From contig CACIMN010000001.1 of the NCBI GenBank assembly GCA_902587755.1, positions 186,001 through 250,000 on the forward strand: 64,000 nucleotides of DNA. Direction: 5' to 3'. Below the pieces are notes generated by a model. The model did no database searches. It worked only from the letters and a program-made list of their open reading frames with translations, and had not been told where the DNA came from. Of this stretch, positions 49,011 through 58,044 are shown in pieces. Position numbers and translations under genes: made by a program. Each line of letters begins with the position of its first letter. The first letter of the stretch is position 1. Source of the DNA: an uncultured Pelagibacteraceae bacterium (GTDB lineage: Bacteria > Pseudomonadota > Alphaproteobacteria > Pelagibacterales > Pelagibacteraceae).

Positions 49011-49730
49011 ATGAATTTATTAGACGCTAATATCAGAAATACAAAAACTAAAGGTGAGCTTAACTCACTTAGAGGTAACGGAAACGTGCCTGCGATAATT
49101 TATGGTGGTGAGGCTCAAAATGAAAAGATTTCTATATCTAAAAAAATACTTAAATCACTTAGTGAAAGTGAAAATTTTTTATCAAGCATCATAACTTTAA
49201 ACGTTGATGGTAAGCCTCAAAAAGTTCTTCCAAGAGAAATAAAATATGACATTATTTCAGATGAACCAATTCATGTAGACTTTCTAAGAATAGTTTCAGG
49301 AATAAAAGTAAGAATTGAAGTTCCAGTAAAATTTTTAAATCACGAAAAATCCCCTGGATTAAAAAAAGGTGGTGTTCTAAATATAGTAAGAAGAAAAGTT
49401 GAACTAAAATGTCCAAGCGAAAAAATTCCTGAAAATCTTGTGATAGATCTTGATGGAGTAGATATTGGAGAAAGTTTTAAAATTTCTTCTATAAATCTTG
49501 ATGATGATGTCACACCCACTATTCAAGGAAGAGACTTTGTAATTGCAACACTAGCAGCTCCAACTGTTATGAAAGAACCTGAAAAACCTGCTGAAGCTGA
49601 GGGAACAGAGGGTGAAGAAGGAGCTGAAGGAACAGAAGCGGCGGGAGAGAGTGGCGATAAAGATAAACCAGCTACTGATGGTGACAAAAAAGAAGGTGAA
49701 GATAAAAAACCTGCTGAAGAAAAAAAATAA
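49011..49730 (+). CDS. rplY: 50S ribosomal protein L25 (Ctc form) with acidic tail
   Basis: L25 binds 5S rRNA in the large subunit. The 239-residue protein has the N-terminal L25 beta-barrel (ELNSLRGNGNVPAIIYGG, HVDFLRI) and the longer TL5/CTC C-terminal beta domain (VPVKFLNHEKSPGLKKGGVLNIVRR, ATLAAPT). After about residue 188 follows a roughly 50-residue low-complexity tail of Glu, Gly, Ala, Asp and Lys (EGTEGEEGAEGTEAAGE). No clear Shine-Dalgarno precedes the ATG. pth follows after 41 bp, the usual rplY-pth-ychF order. Confidence 0.95.
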   Translation: MNLLDANIRNTKTKGELNSLRGNGNVPAIIYGGEAQNEKISISKKILKSLSESENFLSSIITLNVDGKPQKVLPREIKYDIISDEPIHVDFLRIVSGIKVRIEVPVKFLNHEKSPGLKKGGVLNIVRRKVELKCPSEKIPENLVIDLDGVDIGESFKISSINLDDDVTPTIQGRDFVIATLAAPTVMKEPEKPAEAEGTEGEEGAEGTEAAGESGDKDKPATDGDKKEGEDKKPAEEKK

Positions 49731-49771
49731 ATAAATTAAAATTGAATATTACTCTCCATTATTAATATTTT

Positions 49772-50332
49772 ATGCTTTTACTTGTAGGATTAGGTAATCC
49801 AACCCCAGATAGTGAAAATAATAGACACAATATTGGTTTTAAAATTATTGATGCAATCAACAAAAAATTTGGACTTTCAAAACAAAAACCAAAATTTAAA
49901 GGACTACTCACGACTGGAAATGTAGGAGACCAAAAAGTTTATGCTATAAAACCTTTGACTTTTATGAATAATTCTGGAATTTGTATTAGAGAATTAATTG
50001 AATATTTCAAAATAAATGCTGAAGATGTCATTGTTTTTCATGACGATCTTGATGTGGAGTTTGGAAAAATAAAAGCAAAATTTGGTGGATCTGATGCAGG
50101 ACATAACGGTATTGCATCTATAGATAAATTCATTGGTAAAGACTATTCAAGAGTAAGAATAGGAATTGGTAAACCAAAAGATAAAATGGAAGTAAGTGAT
50201 TTTGTTCTTCAAAATTTTGATGAGGATGAAATGCTTGGATTAGAAAAAATAATAAATAATATTACAGATACTATTTCAATACTTATCGACAAAAAATTAG
50301 ATTTATTCTCTAGCACTGTAAATAATAAATAA
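49772..50332 (+). CDS. pth: Peptidyl-tRNA hydrolase Pth
   Basis: Pth recycles peptidyl-tRNAs released from stalled ribosomes. The 186-residue protein has the N-terminal LVGLGNPTPDSENNRHNIGF with catalytic histidine 21 in the RHNIGF signature. PLTFMNNSG, HDDLDVEFGKIKAKFGGSDAGHNGI and RIGIGKP follow, all hallmarks of bacterial Pth. It ends in a TAATG overlap with ychF, so the two are translationally coupled. Confidence 0.97.
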   Translation: MLLLVGLGNPTPDSENNRHNIGFKIIDAINKKFGLSKQKPKFKGLLTTGNVGDQKVYAIKPLTFMNNSGICIRELIEYFKINAEDVIVFHDDLDVEFGKIKAKFGGSDAGHNGIASIDKFIGKDYSRVRIGIGKPKDKMEVSDFVLQNFDEDEMLGLEKIINNITDTISILIDKKLDLFSSTVNNK

Positions 50333-51405
50333 TGAGTTTTAAATGTGGAATTGTTGGTTTGCCTAATGTCGGTAAATCTACACTATTCAATGCTCTAACA
50401 AACTCAAGTAAGGCTCAGGCTGCAAATTTTCCATTTTGTACTATAGATCCCAATGTGGGAGTAGTCCCTGTTCCAGATGAAAGATTAAGTAAATTATCAG
50501 AAGTTTCAAAATCCAAAAAAACAATAAACACAACTATTTCATTTGTAGATATAGCTGGTCTTGTGAAAGGTGCATCTAAAGGTGAAGGACTAGGAAATAA
50601 ATTTCTATCTCATATTAGAGAAGTAGATGCGGTTATTCATATGATTAGATGCTTTGACTCAGATGATATACAAAATGTTAATCCTGACGTTGACCCTATA
50701 AGAGATTTTGAGATCATTGAAACAGAGATGATGCTAGCTGACCTGGAGTCTATTCAAAAAAGACTAGAAAAAAATAACAAGAAAAATGTAGATGAAGATC
50801 AGCTTAGGATTTTAGAAATTGCATTAGACTGCATTAATAATGAAAAAGATATGTCAACATTAAAATCTCAATTTAATACAAAACAACTTAATCAAAGTGG
50901 TCTTTTGTCAATAAAACCAAAGATTTTTGTTTGTAATGTAGATGAGCAAAGCTTACAGGATGGAAATAAATATACTAAAAACTTTATTAAAAAATTTGGA
51001 AAAGATAACATCTTGATCATTTCTGCAGACATTGAAAACCAAATAAATGAATTGGCAGATGATGAAAAAAAAAATTATATGGATATGATTGGTTTAAAAA
51101 ATACAGGACTAAGTATGTTAATTCGGAAGGGCTATGAGATATTAGAACTTGATACTTATTTTACCTCTGGACCTGAGGAAACTAGGGCTTGGACTATTCC
51201 AAAAAATTGTACTGCTCCTAAAGCGGCTGGTGAAATTCATACAGATTTTGAAAAAGGTTTTATCAGGGCTGAAACTATATCTTATCAAGATTTTATAGTT
51301 AATGATGGGTGGGTAAATTCCAAAGCTAACGGGAAAATGAGATTAGAAGGTAAAGACTATATTGTGAAAGATGGAGACGTATTAAACTTCAGATTCAACA
51401 CGTGA
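50332..51405 (+). CDS. ychF: Redox-regulated ATPase YchF (OLA1 family)
   Basis: YchF is an Obg-related P-loop protein that prefers ATP and binds ribosomes. The 357-residue protein has G1 GLPNVGKSTLFNALT near residue 8, G2/G3 segments (NFPFCTIDPNVG, DIAGLVKGASKGEGLGNKFL), a coiled-coil insertion near 130-175 and the C-terminal TGS domain (SGPEETRAWTI, GEIHTDFEKGFIRAE). Its 3' end overlaps the convergent petC gene by 24 bp. It is the last gene of the prs-rplY-pth-ychF run. Confidence 0.97.
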   Translation: MSFKCGIVGLPNVGKSTLFNALTNSSKAQAANFPFCTIDPNVGVVPVPDERLSKLSEVSKSKKTINTTISFVDIAGLVKGASKGEGLGNKFLSHIREVDAVIHMIRCFDSDDIQNVNPDVDPIRDFEIIETEMMLADLESIQKRLEKNNKKNVDEDQLRILEIALDCINNEKDMSTLKSQFNTKQLNQSGLLSIKPKIFVCNVDEQSLQDGNKYTKNFIKKFGKDNILIISADIENQINELADDEKKNYMDMIGLKNTGLSMLIRKGYEILELDTYFTSGPEETRAWTIPKNCTAPKAAGEIHTDFEKGFIRAETISYQDFIVNDGWVNSKANGKMRLEGKDYIVKDGDVLNFRFNT

Positions 51406-52161
51406 CCAGATTTTTTTCATACTAAAGTAAACTAGAACAGTAAGAATAATCAAATAAACAATTGATTTAAAGCCCATCTGATGTCGAGCTTCTAAGTGAG
51501 GTTCTGCAGACCACATTAAAAAAGTCGTTACATCTTTTGACATCTGCTCAACTGTTGCATTTGTTCCATCACCATATTCTACTAATCCATCTGATAATGG
51601 AGCAGCCATTCTAATTTTATTACCATACATATATTTATTGTAATAGACCCCATCATCTAAAGTTACATTGCTTGGAGCTTCTTCATATCCTTGTAACAAA
51701 GAATAAATATAGTCAACACCACCACCTCTTGCTTTTACCAAAACAGACATGTCAGGAGGATATGCGCCACCATTTGCAGCCTGTGCAGCTTTTACATTAT
51801 CGTAAGGCATTACAAATTTATCAGATAACTTACCTGGCCTTGTAAACATTTCACCATCAGAATTTGGGCCATCTGTTACTTCAAATGAGGCTGCTATAGC
51901 TTTAGCTTGAGCTTCAGAAAATTCTGGACCACCTTTTTCTGCTAAATTTCGATAACTTAAATACTTCATTGAATGACATGAAGCACATACTTCAGTATAA
52001 ACTTGATAACCTCTTTGAAGTGAAGCTCTATCAAATTTTCCAAATAGACCCTTAAAACTCCAATCAGTTTTTAGATATTCTGCTTTTTCAGCAGCTAATG
52101 AGTATGAATTTGAGGCAATAATTAAGATTATTATAGAAAATAATTTAAATAAATTTTTCAC
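51382..52161 (-). CDS. petC: Cytochrome c1 of the bc1 complex
   Basis: Cytochrome c1 passes electrons from the Rieske centre to soluble cytochrome c in the periplasm. The 259-residue protein has a signal peptide (about 1-23), the haem c site CASCH near residue 56-60 in YTEVCASCHSMKYLSY, and an AARGGG-like KARGGGVDYIYSLL segment. The axial methionine lies in the IRMAAPLSDG region, and a C-terminal membrane anchor runs at about 235-252 (SIVYLIILTVLVYFSM). It is the third gene of petABC, 1 bp after petB. Confidence 0.95.
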   Translation of the reverse strand: MKNLFKLFSIIILIIASNSYSLAAEKAEYLKTDWSFKGLFGKFDRASLQRGYQVYTEVCASCHSMKYLSYRNLAEKGGPEFSEAQAKAIAASFEVTDGPNSDGEMFTRPGKLSDKFVMPYDNVKAAQAANGGAYPPDMSVLVKARGGGVDYIYSLLQGYEEAPSNVTLDDGVYYNKYMYGNKIRMAAPLSDGLVEYGDGTNATVEQMSKDVTTFLMWSAEPHLEARHQMGFKSIVYLIILTVLVYFSMKKIWSRVESEV

Positions 52162-52162
52162 C

Positions 52163-53425
52163 CTATTCTATTTTACTTTCTTTATTTCTGGCAGCAGCTA
52201 AATTTGGAGAACCGCCGAGAACAGGTTCAGTAATACTTAGAGGCACTGGTAAGGTTTTTTCTTTAAACCCTAAAACTGGAAGAATAACTAAAAAATGTAA
52301 AAAGTAATATGCCGTAGCAATTCTTGCTATCAACAAGTAAAGTCCTTCAGCTGGCATCGCACCCACATAACCAAGTATCAAAACATCTGCAACTAGTATC
52401 CAGTAAAATTGTCTATATAAAGGTCTGAATACTGCAGATCTTATTTTTGAAGTATCTAGCCAAGGTAAAACTGCTAAAATTAATATTGCAGATAACATGG
52501 CTACAACTCCTAACAATTTATCAGGAACAGATCTTAATATTGCATAAAAAGGTAACAAATACCATTCGGGAACAATATGTGCAGGTGTTACCATTGGGTT
52601 AGCCTCTATATAATTATCTGCATGTCCTAAAATATTTGGTGCATAGAATACAAAGAAAGCAAAAACAATCATGAACATTAATAAAGCAAAACCATCTTTA
52701 ATCACAATATAAGGATGGAATGGAACTGTATCTTTTGAAGGTTTTTTAATATCTATTCCAACTGGATTGTTGTTACCGGGAACATGTAAAGCCCATATGT
52801 GTAAAACAACTAATCCTAGAATTAAAAATGGAATTAAATAATGCAAAGTGAAAAATCTGGTTAATGTAGGGTTGTCAACTGAATAACCACCCCATAACCA
52901 AGTAACTATTCCCTCTCCTACTAGAGGAATAGCGCTAAATAAATTTGTAATAACTGTTGCTCCCCAAAAACTCATTTGACCCCATGGCAACACATAACCC
53001 ATAAAGGCTGCAGCCATCATTAATAAATAAATTATTATTCCTAAAATCCATATTATTTCTCTTGGAGATTTATAAGAACCGTAGAATAATGATCTAAATA
53101 TATGAATATACACAGCTAAGAAAAACATTGAAGCGCCGTTTGCGTGAATATATCTAATTAACCATCCATAGTTAACATCACGCATGATGTGCTCTACACT
53201 TTCAAAAGCCATATCTGCATGAGCAATATAATGCATTGCAAGAGTTAATCCTGTTACAATTTGAGTGATTAAACAAAAAGTTAAAATTCCACCAAATGTC
53301 CACCAATAGTTTAAATTTTTAGGAGTTGGATAATCTGTTAAATGATTTGCAAGAGTTAATAGTGGCAATCGATCATTAAACCATTGTCCTACTTTCGATT
53401 TTGGTCTGTAATCATGGTCACTCAT
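52163..53425 (-). CDS. petB: Cytochrome b of the bc1 complex
   Basis: Cytochrome b forms the membrane core with haems bL and bH and the two quinone sites. The 420-residue protein has eight predicted membrane helices. Paired haem histidines lie in the second and fourth helices ([52 protein letters not shown]). The Qo-site PEWY motif is in [16 protein letters not shown]. It lies between petA (6 bp) and petC (1 bp), the standard alphaproteobacterial operon. Confidence 0.97.
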   Translation of the reverse strand: MSDHDYRPKSKVGQWFNDRLPLLTLANHLTDYPTPKNLNYWWTFGGILTFCLITQIVTGLTLAMHYIAHADMAFESVEHIMRDVNYGWLIRYIHANGASMFFLAVYIHIFRSLFYGSYKSPREIIWILGIIIYLLMMAAAFMGYVLPWGQMSFWGATVITNLFSAIPLVGEGIVTWLWGGYSVDNPTLTRFFTLHYLIPFLILGLVVLHIWALHVPGNNNPVGIDIKKPSKDTVPFHPYIVIKDGFALLMFMIVFAFFVFYAPNILGHADNYIEANPMVTPAHIVPEWYLLPFYAILRSVPDKLLGVVAMLSAILILAVLPWLDTSKIRSAVFRPLYRQFYWILVADVLILGYVGAMPAEGLYLLIARIATAYYFLHFLVILPVLGFKEKTLPVPLSITEPVLGGSPNLAAARNKESKIE

Positions 53426-53431
53426 TTTTCT

Positions 53432-53941
53432 TTATCCAATTTTAATTGTGTTTGCATCAACGAATTCATATTTAGGTACTTCCATATTCCAAGGTGCCGG
53501 TCCTTTTCTAATTCTTCCTGAAGTATCATAATGAGATCCATGACATGGGCAGAACCAGCCATTGTAATCGCCTTTACCATTTAAGGGCACGCATCCTAAA
53601 TGTGTGCAAACCCCTAACATTACAAGCCACTCAGGGTTTTTTGCTCTATCTTCATCTTTCTCAGGATGAATTAAATCCTCCAACTTAACTTTTCTTGCTT
53701 CATCGATTTCTTCTTGAGTTCTTCTTCTTATAAAGACTGGTTTACCTCTCCACAAAACAGTTAATGTATTTCCAGGTGTTAATGAACTTACATCAACCTC
53801 TGTACTAGCTAATGCTTTGACAGAAGCGTCTGGATTCATTTGATCTATCATTGGCCACACTACTGCAGCTGCACCAACAGCTCCAACAGCTGTGGTAGCT
53901 GTAAATAAAAAATCTCTTCTTTTTGTTTTTTTTTCAGACAC
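53432..53941 (-). CDS. petA: Rieske iron-sulfur subunit of the bc1 complex
   Basis: The Rieske protein carries the mobile 2Fe-2S centre that takes electrons from quinol. The 169-residue protein has a twin-basic Tat-type start ([24 protein letters not shown]) that also serves as membrane anchor, and a hinge. The cluster motifs are CTHLGC (near 112-117) and CPCHGSHYD (near 132-140), which supply two cysteines and two histidines. It is the first gene of petABC. The 92-bp region to the divergent trmL gene should hold both promoters, including a 16-bp AT palindrome. Confidence 0.96.
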   Translation of the reverse strand: MSEKKTKRRDFLFTATTAVGAVGAAAVVWPMIDQMNPDASVKALASTEVDVSSLTPGNTLTVLWRGKPVFIRRRTQEEIDEARKVKLEDLIHPEKDEDRAKNPEWLVMLGVCTHLGCVPLNGKGDYNGWFCPCHGSHYDTSGRIRKGPAPWNMEVPKYEFVDANTIKIG

Positions 53942-54033
53942 TTTTAGTAGCTTTTGTTATTATCTCTTTTTGATTTAAAATAGTTAATATACGAATTCAT
54001 ATAATATAAAATAATTATTTTACTACTGAAAGA

Positions 54034-54507
54034 ATGACACAGAATTCAACAATTTTAGCACCCAAAATAGCTTTGTATGAGCCTGATATACCTCAGAATA
54101 CTGCTGCAATCATTAGAACCTGTGCTTGTTTGGGTGCTAAATTAGAAATAATTGAACCATGTGGCTTTCTATTATCAGACAAACGCTTTAAAAGAGTGGT
54201 TATGGACTATATGGACTATAGTCAAATAGAGTTTTATCAAAGTTCTGAAAAATTTTTTGAGGCAAAGAAGAAACAGAGAGTCGTATTGATGACAACTACG
54301 GGTTCAATAAATTATACTAGATTTAAATTTAAACCTGATGATACTATTTTGTTTGGAAGAGAAAGTGCTGGGGTACCCAAAAAGGTTCATAAAATAATTA
54401 AAAATCGTTTAAAAATACCAATGAATAACCAAGTAAGATCTCTTAATATAGCTTCGTCAGTTGCCATTGTTTTGGCAGAAAGTTTGCGTCAAATAGAATT
54501 AATATAA
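54034..54507 (+). CDS. trmL: tRNA (cytidine(34)-2'-O)-methyltransferase TrmL
   Basis: TrmL is a SPOUT-class methyltransferase that methylates the wobble ribose of tRNA-Leu isoacceptors. The 157-residue protein has YEPDIPQNTAAIIRTCACLG at the N-terminus. The SAM-binding knot is formed by LFGRESAGVPKKV and the C-terminal IPMNNQVRSLNIASSVAIVLAES. These segments and the short length fit TrmL better than TrmH or RlmB. It is the first gene of trmL-hemF-greA, with hemF starting 1 bp after its stop, and it is divergent from petABC. Confidence 0.93.
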   Translation: MTQNSTILAPKIALYEPDIPQNTAAIIRTCACLGAKLEIIEPCGFLLSDKRFKRVVMDYMDYSQIEFYQSSEKFFEAKKKQRVVLMTTTGSINYTRFKFKPDDTILFGRESAGVPKKVHKIIKNRLKIPMNNQVRSLNIASSVAIVLAESLRQIELI

Positions 54508-54508
54508 A

Positions 54509-55336
54509 ATGGATATTTCAATCAAAAAAGACTTAGCGAGTAATTGGTTTAAACTATTACAAAATGCAATATGTGACGACATTTTGAAAATTGAAAAAAA
54601 CAAAGTTGATTTTGAATCAACTACTTGGCAAAGAAGTATTAAAAAAGATGAGGGGGGTGGTGAGTATAGAATTCTTAAAAATGGAAAAATTTTTGAAAAA
54701 GTAGGAGTAAATTTTTCAAAAGTTTATGGAAAATTTCCTAAGCAATTTCAAAAGAATGTACTAGGCGCAAGTAAAGATCCTAGATTTTGGGCATCAGGAA
54801 TATCAATAGTTATGCACATGCAAAATCCCCATATTCCTGCAATGCACTTTAATACCAGATTTATTTGTACAACTAAAAATTGGTTTGGCGGAGGTATGGA
54901 TGTAACCCCAGCAATAAGGGATGAAAAAGAGAAGAAAAACTTTCATAAAATATTAAAAGCAATGTGCGATAGACATAATAAAAATTATTATAAAAAATAT
55001 AAAAAGTGGTGTGATGAATATTTTTATCTACCTCACAGAAAAGAAGCCAGAGGCATAGGTGGAATCTTTTTTGACTATAAAAAAGATAATTTTGAAAATG
55101 ACTTTAAATTTGTCAGAGATGTTGGTGTTACATTTCAAATGCTATTTAATGAAATAATTAAAAAAAAATTAAAAAGGAAATGGACTTTAAAAGATAAAGA
55201 GTTTCAGTATATTAAAAGAGGTCGATACGCAGAATTTAATTTGCTCTATGATAGAGGAACAAAATTTGGACTACAAACTGGTGGTAATGTTGAGGGAATT
55301 TTAATGTCATTACCTCCGATTGCAAAATGGAAATAA
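54509..55336 (+). CDS. hemF: Oxygen-dependent coproporphyrinogen III oxidase HemF
   Basis: HemF decarboxylates coproporphyrinogen III to protoporphyrinogen IX with O2 in haem synthesis. The 275-residue protein has the conserved blocks WQRSIKKDEGGGEYRIL, the GVNFSKVYG segment, and HMQNPHIPAMHFNTRFI. It also has WFGGGMDVTPA, YLPHRKEARGIGGIFFDY and the near C-terminal RYAEFNLLYDRGTKFGLQTGG, which together are diagnostic. Dependence on oxygen fits an aerobic organism. greA follows closely (4 bp after the stop). Confidence 0.97.
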   Translation: MDISIKKDLASNWFKLLQNAICDDILKIEKNKVDFESTTWQRSIKKDEGGGEYRILKNGKIFEKVGVNFSKVYGKFPKQFQKNVLGASKDPRFWASGISIVMHMQNPHIPAMHFNTRFICTTKNWFGGGMDVTPAIRDEKEKKNFHKILKAMCDRHNKNYYKKYKKWCDEYFYLPHRKEARGIGGIFFDYKKDNFENDFKFVRDVGVTFQMLFNEIIKKKLKRKWTLKDKEFQYIKRGRYAEFNLLYDRGTKFGLQTGGNVEGILMSLPPIAKWK

Positions 55337-55340
55337 AAAA

Positions 55341-55817
55341 ATGGACAAAGAGCCAATAACATTTAACGGATTAAATAAACTAAAAGAAGAATTAATTTTT
55401 TTAAAAGAAAAAAAAAGACCTGAAATAGTAGCTGCAATTGCTGAAGCAAGATCCCACGGAGACCTTAAAGAAAATGCTGAATATCATGCAGCCAAAGAAG
55501 AACAATCTCATAATGAAGGAAGAATAACAGAAATTAACGACATTATTGCAAGAGCAAATGTTATTGACGTTACAAAACTAAACAATGAAGGAAAAGTAAT
55601 TTTTGGATCTACAGTTTATTTAGAAGATTTAGATTCTGGTGAAAAAATTAATTATAAAATTGTTGGAAGAGATGAAGCAGATTTAAAACAAAAACTAATT
55701 TTCTTTCAATCACCAATTGGCAAAGGTTTGATTGGAAAAAATAAAAGTGATTTAGTTGAAATAAATACACCCTCTGGTGTTAAAAATTTTGAAATTAAAG
55801 ACGTCAAATATATTTAA
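55341..55817 (+). CDS. greA: Transcription elongation factor GreA
   Basis: GreA rescues backtracked RNA polymerase by stimulating transcript cleavage. The ORF track start (55320) lies inside hemF; I prefer the ATG at 55341 (MDKEPITFNGLNKLKEEL), giving 158 residues, the normal GreA size. The N-terminal coiled coil holds EARSHGDLKENAEYHAAKEEQ with the acidic tip residues D and E. The C-terminal FKBP-like domain includes FGSTVYLEDLDSGE and SPIGKGLIGK. Its last 4 bp overlap the end of the convergent cca gene. Confidence 0.95.
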   Translation: MDKEPITFNGLNKLKEELIFLKEKKRPEIVAAIAEARSHGDLKENAEYHAAKEEQSHNEGRITEINDIIARANVIDVTKLNNEGKVIFGSTVYLEDLDSGEKINYKIVGRDEADLKQKLIFFQSPIGKGLIGKNKSDLVEINTPSGVKNFEIKDVKYI

Positions 55818-57088
55818 CTTTTAACTATTTGTTGTACTTGCTTATCTGAAATTTGAAATCCGTTTTGAACCCAAGTTTCTTCGATCTTTTTTAATTTAGT
55901 ACCTAAAGTTTTACCCTCAGGAATTTGAAATTTAGACATTAATAGATCAGCCCCTATTGGCAAAGTTGGAATTACTTTCTCTTTATAAGTATCTAAAAGT
56001 TTGATTAGTTTTTTCTCTACTTTGTTAGAAGTAAAAATTTTAAAATTAATTATATCTATTACAGCCTGTCGTCCATTAAAATAAAAAAATTTGTTCAAAT
56101 TTTTCTCTGTAAAGTTGTTTAAAGTTACTTTTTCTCTATAAAAAAGATCTATTAATTTTAATCTTTTCTTATCTTTGTTAGATATTTTAAATTTATAAAG
56201 AAAATAATCAGCATTATCAGTCCCATCAATCACTAAAAGCGCAATTAAGAATATAAAGTCAATTTTTAAAAAATTCTCTGCAGCATAAGAATTTTGTTTT
56301 TTAAAATTTTTTATATTCTTAAATTGAGGGAAAATTATTTCTATTAATTCTAAACTTTCTTTATCTTTAGGTAGTTTTAAGAATCCATTTGAACTCGTTA
56401 TTTTTTTTAGTTCATCAATTAATCTTTCAGATGATATACTTGAAATTCCATCAATATTTTTTTTTATATTTTTTATTATTTCTGGCTGGTGCTTATGATT
56501 TGAGTAATTTAAATAGAATCTTAAATACCTCAAAATACGTAAATAATCCTCTTGAATTCTTTTTTCTGCATTGCCAATAAAATTTATATAACCCTCCTCC
56601 AAATCTTTTTTACCGTTAAATGGATCAAATAAATTACCTTCACCATCTGCATAAATTGAATTGATAGTAAAATCTCTTCTAGAGGCATCTTCCTTCCAAT
56701 TTAAAGAAAATTCTACTTCCGCATGCCTCCCATCAGTTGAGACGTCTTTCCTTAAAGAAGTAATTTCATATTTATATTCATCTATTATTGCGGTTATAGT
56801 TCCGTGTTCAATTCCTGTTTCGTAATAACTTATTTGTTTGTTTTTAAGAGCCTCACAAACTTCCAGGGGACTTAAATTTGTTGCTAGGTCAATATCATCA
56901 ACATTTTCTTTTTTTATCACTTTTCTTATACACCCGCCCACATATCTGATTTCACTTTTCTCTGAAAAATTATTAATTGCTTCAAAAATTTTCTTTGCTG
57001 GTGTTGTTAAAGTAATTTGTTTTAAATTTTGACTGATATAATCAAAATTTTTTGATCGGGAAAAAAATTTATCTAAAAAATTTTTCAT
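55814..57088 (-). CDS. cca: CCA tRNA nucleotidyltransferase / poly(A) polymerase family
   Basis: This class II nucleotidyltransferase adds or repairs the 3' CCA of tRNAs. The 424-residue protein has the NTP-binding RYVGGCIRKVI, metal-binding DDIDLATN (DxD), an ITSLRKDVSTDGRHAEVEF segment, the RRDFTINSIYAD motif and ERIQEDYLRILRYLRF of the neck domain. The C-terminal half is helical and divergent. It starts only 3 nt after the CCA end of tRNA-Gln, so its mRNA 5' end is probably formed by tRNA processing. Poly(A) polymerase is a possible alternative. Confidence 0.9.
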   Translation of the reverse strand: MKNFLDKFFSRSKNFDYISQNLKQITLTTPAKKIFEAINNFSEKSEIRYVGGCIRKVIKKENVDDIDLATNLSPLEVCEALKNKQISYYETGIEHGTITAIIDEYKYEITSLRKDVSTDGRHAEVEFSLNWKEDASRRDFTINSIYADGEGNLFDPFNGKKDLEEGYINFIGNAEKRIQEDYLRILRYLRFYLNYSNHKHQPEIIKNIKKNIDGISSISSERLIDELKKITSSNGFLKLPKDKESLELIEIIFPQFKNIKNFKKQNSYAAENFLKIDFIFLIALLVIDGTDNADYFLYKFKISNKDKKRLKLIDLFYREKVTLNNFTEKNLNKFFYFNGRQAVIDIINFKIFTSNKVEKKLIKLLDTYKEKVIPTLPIGADLLMSKFQIPEGKTLGTKLKKIEETWVQNGFQISDKQVQQIVKS

Positions 57089-57091
57089 AAA

Positions 57092-57165
57092 TGGCTGGGG
57101 CGCTAGGATTCGAACCTAGGATGCAGGTACCAAAAACCCGTGCCTTACCGCTTGGCTACGCCCCA
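57092..57165 (-). tRNA. tRNA-Gln (TTG)
   Basis: The minus-strand TGGGGCGTAGCCAAGCGG... folds as a 74-nt cloverleaf with encoded CCA, T loop TTCGAAT and anticodon loop TTTTGGT, giving UUG for glutamine. The weak U1-A72 pair is typical of tRNA-Gln. It is embedded between ispE (33 nt upstream) and cca (3 nt downstream) on the same strand. Confidence 0.96.
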
Positions 57166-57198
57166 ATACTAGCTTCCTATAACATAAAAATATAAAAT

Positions 57199-58044
57199 TC
57201 ATATAGTTTTTGCTGTAACACACCAATAATTTTTATATTTTCTTTTAAATTTAGCTTTTGCCAATTTACAACTCTTTAATGAATTATAATAGGCAACTAT
57301 TGTTGATCCTGAACCAGTCATTCTTACAAATAATGGATTATATATACTTTCTAAGAATAACTTTATTTTTTTAAGTTTTGGATATTTTTTGAGTGCTATT
57401 GTTTCAAGGGCATTTTGTTGATCAATCAAATATTTTACTCCAAACATGTTTTTTTTAGGTTTGTTATATTTTGGTTTTGTAAACTTTCGAACAGCTGAGT
57501 ATATTTTTTTCGTTGAGCACCCAAAATCAGGCTTTACTAAAGTAGAGTAATATTTTGGACTATTATAAATCTTTTTTATTCTACCACCTGATGATAACAC
57601 ACAGCTGGATGAAATCGTACCTAAAATAACATCAGAACCAACCAAGTCACAGATACTTTGAGTTTTTTTATGATTAGGATTAATAATTTTTTTTTTAACC
57701 AGATAATTAAACACACTAGCTGCATTCATTGATCCCCCACCCAAACCAGCTTCTTGAGGGATTAATTTTTTAATTTTGACTTTGAATTTTTTATTTTTTA
57801 ATAAGTTTTCTTTATCTAATATTTGAAATAATTTTTGAACAGTATTTTTTTTTCCAATATTTTTAGAAAACTTTCCATAAAAAGAAATATGGTGTTTTTT
57901 TCCATTATGTTGATTGATTGTAATAACATCATGTAGATCTATGAAACCAATTATACTTTCAATTTTATGTAAAAACTTTTTTTTTCCAGTTATATTTAGT
58001 GCTAAATTTAGCTTTGCATTAGATTTAATTTTATTAATTTTCAT
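57199..58044 (-). CDS. ispE: 4-diphosphocytidyl-2-C-methyl-D-erythritol kinase IspE
   Basis: IspE phosphorylates CDP-methylerythritol in the MEP pathway to isoprenoids, including undecaprenyl and ubiquinone chains. The 281-residue GHMP kinase has SNAKLNLALNITGKK at the N-terminus, the ATP loop IPQEAGLGGGSMNAASV near residue 90, and the C-terminal MTGSGSTIVAYY motif. It starts one base before the stop end of the TPR gene upstream and is followed by tRNA-Gln and cca on the same strand. Confidence 0.95.
   Translation of the reverse strand: MKINKIKSNAKLNLALNITGKKKFLHKIESIIGFIDLHDVITINQHNGKKHHISFYGKFSKNIGKKNTVQKLFQILDKENLLKNKKFKVKIKKLIPQEAGLGGGSMNAASVFNYLVKKKIINPNHKKTQSICDLVGSDVILGTISSSCVLSSGGRIKKIYNSPKYYSTLVKPDFGCSTKKIYSAVRKFTKPKYNKPKKNMFGVKYLIDQQNALETIALKKYPKLKKIKLFLESIYNPLFVRMTGSGSTIVAYYNSLKSCKLAKAKFKRKYKNYWCVTAKTI

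Noticed and set aside
54007-54022. 16-bp perfect palindrome TAAAATAATTATTTTA between petA and trmL
   Set aside because: Composed only of A and T in a very AT-rich genome, where such palindromes are expected many times by chance. No second copy was noticed nearby.
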